Below are positions 21,750 through 25,922 of a DNA stretch of 25,922 bases, piece after piece (the first letter of the stretch is position 1; each line of letters begins with the position of its first letter). The DNA is from CAZWSE01 sp964636575 (lineage in GTDB: Bacteria; Pseudomonadota; Alphaproteobacteria; Rhodobacterales; Rhodobacteraceae). Below the pieces are notes generated by a model. The model was not told the DNA's origin and did no database searches. It saw nothing but the letters and a program-made list of their open reading frames with translations. The stretch is from contig CAZWSE010000052.1 in the NCBI GenBank assembly GCA_964636575.1, forward strand, positions 1 to 25,922. Direction: 5' to 3'. The translations under genes and the position numbers were made by a program.

Positions 21750-23717
21750 ATGAGAAACTTACTCATAGCAGTCACCTTGCTGTTAACAGCGGGTGCTTTC
21801 TACTCGGCTAATAAGTTCAAGTCGGTAGAGATCGAGAATGATATCACGGCCCGCGTCACTGACGCGTTGATGGCCGAAAATGCAACCGACATCGGCATCG
21901 ATGTTGACGGACGCCACGTGACCCTTTCGGGGATCGTGCATGACGAAGCCACCGAAGCGACCTATCTGCAAACCGCAGATGACACGCTTGGGGCGCTTGG
22001 GCCGATCGACGGGCTGACCTTTCAGGCCGACAACGGCTTTGTGAAAGTGATCAAATCCGCTGAAGGCATTTCATTGCGTGGCACGGTTCCTTCCGAGGAA
22101 GCCCGCGCCGCATTGGTGGCCAACGCGCAAGCCGCAACAGATGGCGCAGTGGATGACCAGCTGACCATCGCAGGCCCTGCCGCCGATTGGCAGGATGAAG
22201 CAGCATACGGTTTGACCCAGATGAGCGGGTTGACGCAAGGCACCTTGGTTGCAGCCGCGGGCAGCTTTGCCTTGTCGGGTATGACGGACAGTGACCCTAC
22301 TGACGTCAACGCAGCCTTTGCAGACCGCGCCGGATGGGAAACATTCGTGTCCTCGTCCGCCGGCGAGGCTGATTTGTCCCAGCAGGTTGAGCAACTGACC
22401 AAGGACATTGCAGACCGCGATGCCAGCCTGTCCGAATTCAACGCGCTGATCACAGACCAAGGCGACACGATTTCGGGTCTCAATGATGAAATCAACGGAC
22501 TGACGGCTGAACTGGACTCGGTTAAAACCAAAGCCGCAACCGCTGCGGCCCTTGCTGCAAATCTCAACACCAATATTGAAGACGGTGACGGCCGGATCGC
22601 TGCAATGCAGGGTCAAATCGACGGCTTGGAAGGTGATCTGGACAATGCAGGTACACTGGTAAGAGACCTCTCGAACCTGATTTCCGAACGCAACGGCCAG
22701 ATCGAAGAACGCGATGCACAAATCGCTGATCTGACTGCAAACGTCACCGCCCGCGGCACCACAATCGAGCGTCTGAATGGCGATCTCGATACAATGGATG
22801 CCCGCATTGCAGAACTGGAAGAGCTGAACCAGTCGACCAAGGGCGAAGATGCAGCACGTATTGAAGCCTTGACCGCAGATGTCGCCGCACGTGACGCAAC
22901 CATCGCGGCGAACAAGACAACCATCGATGCTTTGCTTGGCACCCTTAAGGATGACAATGCGAAGATCGCTGGCCTTCAGGCTGACGTGGCCGCGCGTGAC
23001 GATACCATCAAACTGATGGAAGAGGCATTGGGCGAAACCATCGACGAAGGTGCTGCGCAAAGTGAAACCTTGCAATCGCAGATCAGTGACCTGAACGGAA
23101 CGCTCAGCGATACCCAAGGTGAAGTTGCGGTTCTGTCGACCCAAGTGAAGCTGCGTGACAGCAAACTGGCAAGCTCGACCTCTCAGATCGCTGCTTTGAC
23201 AGCTGCTGTCGGGACAAGCAAAGCCAATGCATCGTCCTTGCAAGGTCAGGTCAGCAAGCTGACAGGCATGGTGATCGAACGTGATGGCATCATTGCGGAT
23301 CTGAAGGCGCGTCCTGCGGGAACCACTGTAGTATCAGCCGCCGCCGATCAATGCGCCGCGCAAGCGACCGCAGCCATGGAAGGCACACGCATCAACTTTG
23401 GCAGCGGCACCGCTCGGATCGACAACGCCTCCGTGGAGCTGTTGGAACGGTTGACCGGTATCGCACTGGCCTGTGTCAGCGATGACCTGTCGGTCGAAGT
23501 TGGCGGCCACACCGATGCGCAAGGATCGGATGCGGACAACCAACGGCTGTCTGAGGCACGGGCGCAAGCCATCGTCGCCTTCATGGCCGAGCGCGGTGTT
23601 CCAACGGCGGGTCTGACGGCTGTGGGCTACGGGGAAGACAACCCGATTGCTGACAACGCCACCTCAGCCGGACGGGCTCAGAATCGCCGCATCACATTTG
23701 ACTGGCAGGCGCGCTAA
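21750..23717 (+). CDS. Membrane-anchored OmpA-family protein with BON-like domains and a long coiled coil
   Basis: A 655-residue envelope protein. Residues 3-20 are a hydrophobic anchor without a clear signal-peptidase site. Two BON-like stretches follow (about 28-90 with VDGRHVTLSGIVHDEATEA, and about 95-145 with SAEGISLRGTVPSEEARAAL). From about 207 to 525 it is a continuous coiled coil with degenerate repeats such as ADVAARD and ALTAxV. The C-terminal OmpA domain (about 548-655) has GGHTDAQGSD, LSEARAQAIV and GRAQNRRI; Asp589 and Arg604 have the spacing of the diaminopimelate-binding pair of OmpA proteins. Cys535 and Cys575 could form a disulfide. It would span from the inner membrane across the periplasm to peptidoglycan. 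The 45-base gap to the next gene contains a hairpin. Domain order resembles ArfA-like BON-OmpA proteins with a coiled coil inserted. Confidence 0.88.
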   Translation: MRNLLIAVTLLLTAGAFYSANKFKSVEIENDITARVTDALMAENATDIGIDVDGRHVTLSGIVHDEATEATYLQTADDTLGALGPIDGLTFQADNGFVKVIKSAEGISLRGTVPSEEARAALVANAQAATDGAVDDQLTIAGPAADWQDEAAYGLTQMSGLTQGTLVAAAGSFALSGMTDSDPTDVNAAFADRAGWETFVSSSAGEADLSQQVEQLTKDIADRDASLSEFNALITDQGDTISGLNDEINGLTAELDSVKTKAATAAALAANLNTNIEDGDGRIAAMQGQIDGLEGDLDNAGTLVRDLSNLISERNGQIEERDAQIADLTANVTARGTTIERLNGDLDTMDARIAELEELNQSTKGEDAARIEALTADVAARDATIAANKTTIDALLGTLKDDNAKIAGLQADVAARDDTIKLMEEALGETIDEGAAQSETLQSQISDLNGTLSDTQGEVAVLSTQVKLRDSKLASSTSQIAALTAAVGTSKANASSLQGQVSKLTGMVIERDGIIADLKARPAGTTVVSAAADQCAAQATAAMEGTRINFGSGTARIDNASVELLERLTGIALACVSDDLSVEVGGHTDAQGSDADNQRLSEARAQAIVAFMAERGVPTAGLTAVGYGEDNPIADNATSAGRAQNRRITFDWQAR

Positions 23718-23728
23718 CTGCGCCTGTC
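23704..23728 (+). promoter_or_regulatory. Hairpin spanning the stop codon of the OmpA-type gene
   Basis: GGCAGGCGC (23704-23712) pairs with GCGCCTGTC (23720-23728) over nine positions including one G-U; the TAA stop lies in the 7-base loop. No T-run follows, so it is more likely a 3'-end protecting or attenuating element between two genes of one operon. Confidence 0.5.
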
Positions 23729-23762
23729 CACCCACCAACATACTCAGACTTAGGAAAACGAT

Positions 23763-24371
23763 ATGTCTTATCTTGTGACACAAATGTTCCTCTACATGCT
23801 TGTAACCTTCCTGCTTGGCCTGTTCCTTGGCTGGCTGATCTGGCGCTACGGCAAGCCATCCATGCACGACTACGAAGCGATCCAATCAGAGCGCGACGCC
23901 CTGAAAAAAGAGCGTGACGACCTGACCGTCAATCTGGACGCAAGCCGCGCCCGCGCGACCGAGGACCGCAACGCTGTTGCCGGCCTGCGCGCCGACAAAA
24001 TTGATCTGCAAAACAAACTGGACGGCATGGTCAACAAGCGCAACGCAATGCCCAAAGCAGCCGCCCCTGCCCCTGTGAAAGCCGCAGCGGTCGCAGCCCC
24101 CGTGGCCGCAGCAGCCTCTACCCGTAAAGCGAGCAAGCCCAAAGGCCTGACCGCAGCCCGTGGCGGCAAAGCCGATGATCTCAAAGAGATCAACGGCGTT
24201 GGCCCAGCCATGGAAAAGCTGTTGAACAAGCTTGGCTACTACCACTTCGATCAGGTCGCCGCCTGGACCAAATCCGAAGAAGCATGGGTTGACGACAACC
24301 TCGAAGGCTTCAAAGGACGGGTCAGCCGCGACAACTGGATCTCGCAGGCCAAAAAGCTGGCCAGAAAGTAA
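23763..24371 (+). CDS. Small membrane-anchored coiled-coil protein with C-terminal helix-hairpin-helix domain
   Basis: A 202-residue protein of no known function. Residues 6-27 form one membrane helix (VTQMFLYMLVTFLLGLFLGWLI). A charged coiled coil follows (36-93: SERDALKKERDDL and on), then an Ala/Pro/Lys linker (97-130). A C-terminal helix-hairpin-helix domain is at 135-200 (ADDLKEINGVGPAMEKLLNKLGYYHFDQVAAWT, then WVDDNLEGFKGRVSRDNWISQAKKLA). The same terminal domain occurs in many Rhodobacteraceae proteins, including extended L21-type ones, and resembles DNA-binding HhH folds, though here it may bind protein or nucleic acid. If the helix is an anchor, the HhH domain is probably cytoplasmic. 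AGGAAAA precedes the ATG, and a strong terminator follows. The pairing with the OmpA-type gene suggests a shared envelope function, which I cannot name. Confidence 0.8.
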   Translation: MSYLVTQMFLYMLVTFLLGLFLGWLIWRYGKPSMHDYEAIQSERDALKKERDDLTVNLDASRARATEDRNAVAGLRADKIDLQNKLDGMVNKRNAMPKAAAPAPVKAAAVAAPVAAAASTRKASKPKGLTAARGGKADDLKEINGVGPAMEKLLNKLGYYHFDQVAAWTKSEEAWVDDNLEGFKGRVSRDNWISQAKKLARK

Positions 24372-24392
24372 GCGACCAGACATAGAACGACC

Positions 24393-24426
24393 AAAGGCGG
24401 CCCTTCGACAGGGTCGCCTTTTTCTT
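24393..24426 (+). terminator. Rho-independent terminator of the OmpA/HHH operon
   Basis: AAAGGCGGCCC (24393-24403) pairs with GGGTCGCCTTT (24411-24421) over 11 positions including one G-U, around the loop TTCGACA, and runs straight into CTTTTTCTTT. It begins 22 bases after the stop codon of the HHH-protein gene. This is the clearest terminator in the window. Confidence 0.9.
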
Positions 24427-24472
24427 TGGGCACGCGTAAACCTACCCGCAAAACGATACACGGAGACCACGC

Positions 24473-25234
24473 ATGTCAGATAAAGTCGCTTTGATCACAG
24501 GGGCCGCGCGGGGCATCGGGCTGGCCACATCTCAGGTGCTGATCGAACAAGGCTGGCGGATCGCAATGGTCGACCGCGACGGGGACGAACTCCAATCAGC
24601 GGCGCGCACCCTGAACGCAGCCACACCGTTCGAATGCGACGTCTCCGATGAAGCCCAAGTCCGCGACATGGTGCAAAGCGTCACCAAAACCTTCGGACGG
24701 ATCGACGCTGTGGTGAACAACGCAGGCGTTGCAGACTTCGGACCCATCGAGGAAACAGATTTCCAACGCTGGAAAACGGTGATGTCGACCAATCTGGACG
24801 GGGTCTTTCTGGTGTCACAAACCTGCATCCCGGAACTGCGCAAAACCAAAGGGGCCTTGGTCAACATCGGGTCGATCTCGGGGCTGCGGGCATCCACACT
24901 GCGGGTGGCCTACGGGACCTCCAAGGCAGCAGTGATCCAACTGACCAAACAACAGGCGGCAGAGCTGGGGGAATACGGCATCAGGGCGAACTGCGTCTGC
25001 CCGGGCCCTGTGCGCACGAAACTGGCAATGGCCGTGCATTCGCCGGAAATCATCGCCAGCTACCACGACGCAATCCCGCTGAACCGCTACGGCACGGAAC
25101 GGGAAATCGCGGATGTGATCGCGTTTCTCTGCTCTGACAAGGCGAGCTATGTGACAGGGCAAGTCATCGCGTCCGACGGCGGGTTTGAAAGCACAGGCGT
25201 GGGGCTGCCCGCGCTGCGCGACACACCGGACTGA
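24473..25234 (+). CDS. SDR family oxidoreductase
   Basis: A 253-residue classical short-chain dehydrogenase. The cofactor loop TGAARGIG is at 9-16, and the acidic VDRDGD after the second strand (33-38) suggests NAD+ preference. NNAG is at 82-85; catalytic Ser134, Tyr147 and Lys151 lie in NIGSISG and YGTSK. The C-terminal CPGPVRTKLA and ITGQ-like VTGQVIASDGGF are standard. It resembles 3-oxoacyl reductase, glucose dehydrogenase and polyol dehydrogenase types, and the sequence does not decide between them. The ATG at 24473 has CGGAGA upstream. It follows a strong terminator, so it has its own promoter and appears to be monocistronic. No link to the beta-oxidation locus is evident beyond proximity. 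Confidence 0.92.
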   Translation: MSDKVALITGAARGIGLATSQVLIEQGWRIAMVDRDGDELQSAARTLNAATPFECDVSDEAQVRDMVQSVTKTFGRIDAVVNNAGVADFGPIEETDFQRWKTVMSTNLDGVFLVSQTCIPELRKTKGALVNIGSISGLRASTLRVAYGTSKAAVIQLTKQQAAELGEYGIRANCVCPGPVRTKLAMAVHSPEIIASYHDAIPLNRYGTEREIADVIAFLCSDKASYVTGQVIASDGGFESTGVGLPALRDTPD

Positions 25235-25289
25235 CCCAAGCAGACCAGCCAATCCCCTACCCTGATCGCACATTTTCGCAGCGTTTTCA

Positions 25290-25330
25290 GGCATATGCCG
25301 TGCTTTCAATCGGCAAGTTTCAACCGATTG
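25290..25330. promoter_or_regulatory. Two palindromic elements between the SDR and DUF805 genes
   Basis: GGCATATGCC (25290-25299) is a perfect 10-bp palindrome. CAATCGG (25307-25313) and CCGATTG (25324-25330) form a perfect 7-bp inverted repeat with a 10-base spacer. They lie 55-100 bases after the SDR stop. There is no T-run for termination on the plus strand. They may be an operator, or a hairpin at the SDR mRNA end. The rest of the 226-base gap shows nothing I can assign. Confidence 0.35.
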
Positions 25331-25460
25331 CCTAAAATGATCAGCAAGGTTTCGCCTGCCACAGCGTTCCGCACGGGATCGCTGGAAAAAGGTCCAAATC
25401 CTGCCATGTTCGGCCTGTTAGCTGACGACAAGAGCAATACAACACCACAGGCAAACACCC

Positions 25461-25919
25461 ATGATGAACTTCTCAGATGCGCTTCGCACATGCTTGCGAG
25501 ACAAATACGCCACCTTCCAGGGGCGCGCCACACGTGCGGAATACTGGTGGTTCAACCTGTTCTATTTCGGAGCCATCGCGCTTTGGATTGCAATCGTGGT
25601 GACATTTGCAGAAGTGGTCGGGCTGGCCTCGCGGGCAAATGTAACCTCGTCAGCCCCCTTTGTGATCATCGCGGCCACCTCGATTGGGCTGCTGATCTAT
25701 CTGATTATCCCCTTCACATGCGTCACGGTGCGCCGGTTCCACGACTATAACCTGTCGGGGTGGTGGTATCTCGGGTTCATCGTTGCCGGTGCAGTCCCTG
25801 TCGTCGGATGGGCGGCCAATCTCGCTGTTATAGTGGTGGCATGCTTGAAAGGCACGCAAGGGCCGAACAAGTTTGGCAACGATCCCATGGGGTCAGGCGA
25901 CGCGGAAATCTTTGCCTAA
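25461..25919 (+). CDS. DUF805 family inner-membrane protein
   Basis: A 152-residue membrane protein of unknown function. The three family signatures are present: FQGRATRAEYWWFNLF (19-34), VRRFHDYNLSGWW (90-102) and KGTQGPNKFGNDP (130-142). Hydrophobic segments lie at about 32-54, 66-88 and 103-128. DUF805 proteins are small inner-membrane proteins, some annotated YhaH-like, with no agreed function. The ATG at 25461 is followed at once by a second ATG, and no strong Shine-Dalgarno sequence is visible, so either could start translation. The gene ends three bases before the window edge. It appears to be independent of the SDR gene. Confidence 0.9.
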   Translation: MMNFSDALRTCLRDKYATFQGRATRAEYWWFNLFYFGAIALWIAIVVTFAEVVGLASRANVTSSAPFVIIAATSIGLLIYLIIPFTCVTVRRFHDYNLSGWWYLGFIVAGAVPVVGWAANLAVIVVACLKGTQGPNKFGNDPMGSGDAEIFA

Positions 25920-25922
25920 GAC

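Noticed and set aside
22071..23243. A 390-codon minus-strand frame opposite the OmpA-type gene
   Set aside because: Composition (Cys, Gly and Gln rich with no domain) is that of an antisense reading of the repetitive coiled coil.
22380..23320. Tandem DNA repeat in the OmpA-type gene
   Set aside because: The repetition is at protein heptad level with degenerate codons; no exact DNA repeat unit recurs.
25295..25750. A 151-codon plus-strand frame overlapping the DUF805 gene
   Set aside because: It is out of frame with the clear DUF805 protein, has no family motif, and covers the palindromic gap.

Overview
The window looks like a chromosomal segment of an alphaproteobacterium, most likely a marine Rhodobacteraceae (Roseobacter-group) organism. 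This rests on the GC-rich coding sequence, the mix of gene families, and the tightly overlapped operon style. I cannot name a genus from sequence alone. I saw no rRNA, tRNA, CRISPR array, insertion sequence or prophage gene.

Region 1 (1-18220, all on the minus strand; read right to left) is a run of 17 co-directional genes that looks like a catabolic locus for an unidentified organic acid or ester. It starts at a divergent promoter near 18.2-18.36 kb. In order of transcription it encodes a large and a small acyl-CoA dehydrogenase subunit, an SDR, an MFE-2-type (3R)-hydroxyacyl-CoA dehydrogenase and a thiolase. It continues with a nitronate-monooxygenase-family flavoprotein, a histidine-phosphatase-fold protein, an APH-fold kinase of the ACAD10/ACAD11/LvaA type and an IclR regulator. 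After a 395-base gap come a complete branched-chain-type ABC importer (livK-H-M-G-F), a beta-lactamase-fold serine hydrolase, an acetoacetyl-CoA synthetase and a TesB thioesterase that is cut off by the window edge.

Region 2 (18361-21543) is divergent to region 1. It holds a quinone-oxidoreductase-type MDR, an oppositely oriented second histidine phosphatase, a CurA-type MDR and a MaoC-type hydratase. The MaoC protein would supply the hydration step that matches the (3R)-specific dehydrogenase of region 1. Together the two regions could cover import, ester cleavage, CoA activation, dehydrogenation, hydration, (3R)-oxidation, thiolysis and acetoacetate salvage. A kinase/phosphatase pair adds a hint of hydroxyacyl-CoA phosphorylation. 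The true substrate is not visible.

Region 3 (21750-24426) is an envelope module. It encodes a 655-residue membrane-anchored protein with BON-like domains, a very long coiled coil and an OmpA peptidoglycan-binding domain. A small protein with a membrane segment, a coiled coil and a C-terminal helix-hairpin-helix domain follows. The module ends at a convincing rho-independent terminator. Region 4 (24473-25919) carries a stand-alone SDR and a DUF805 membrane protein.

The points most worth a second look are: the ACAD10/11-type kinase beside a phosphatase-fold protein; the phosphatase gene with no usual start codon and Ser where the second catalytic His should be; the Arg-for-Lys Walker A in LivF; the dyad elements in the two main control regions; and the OmpA/HHH gene pair.
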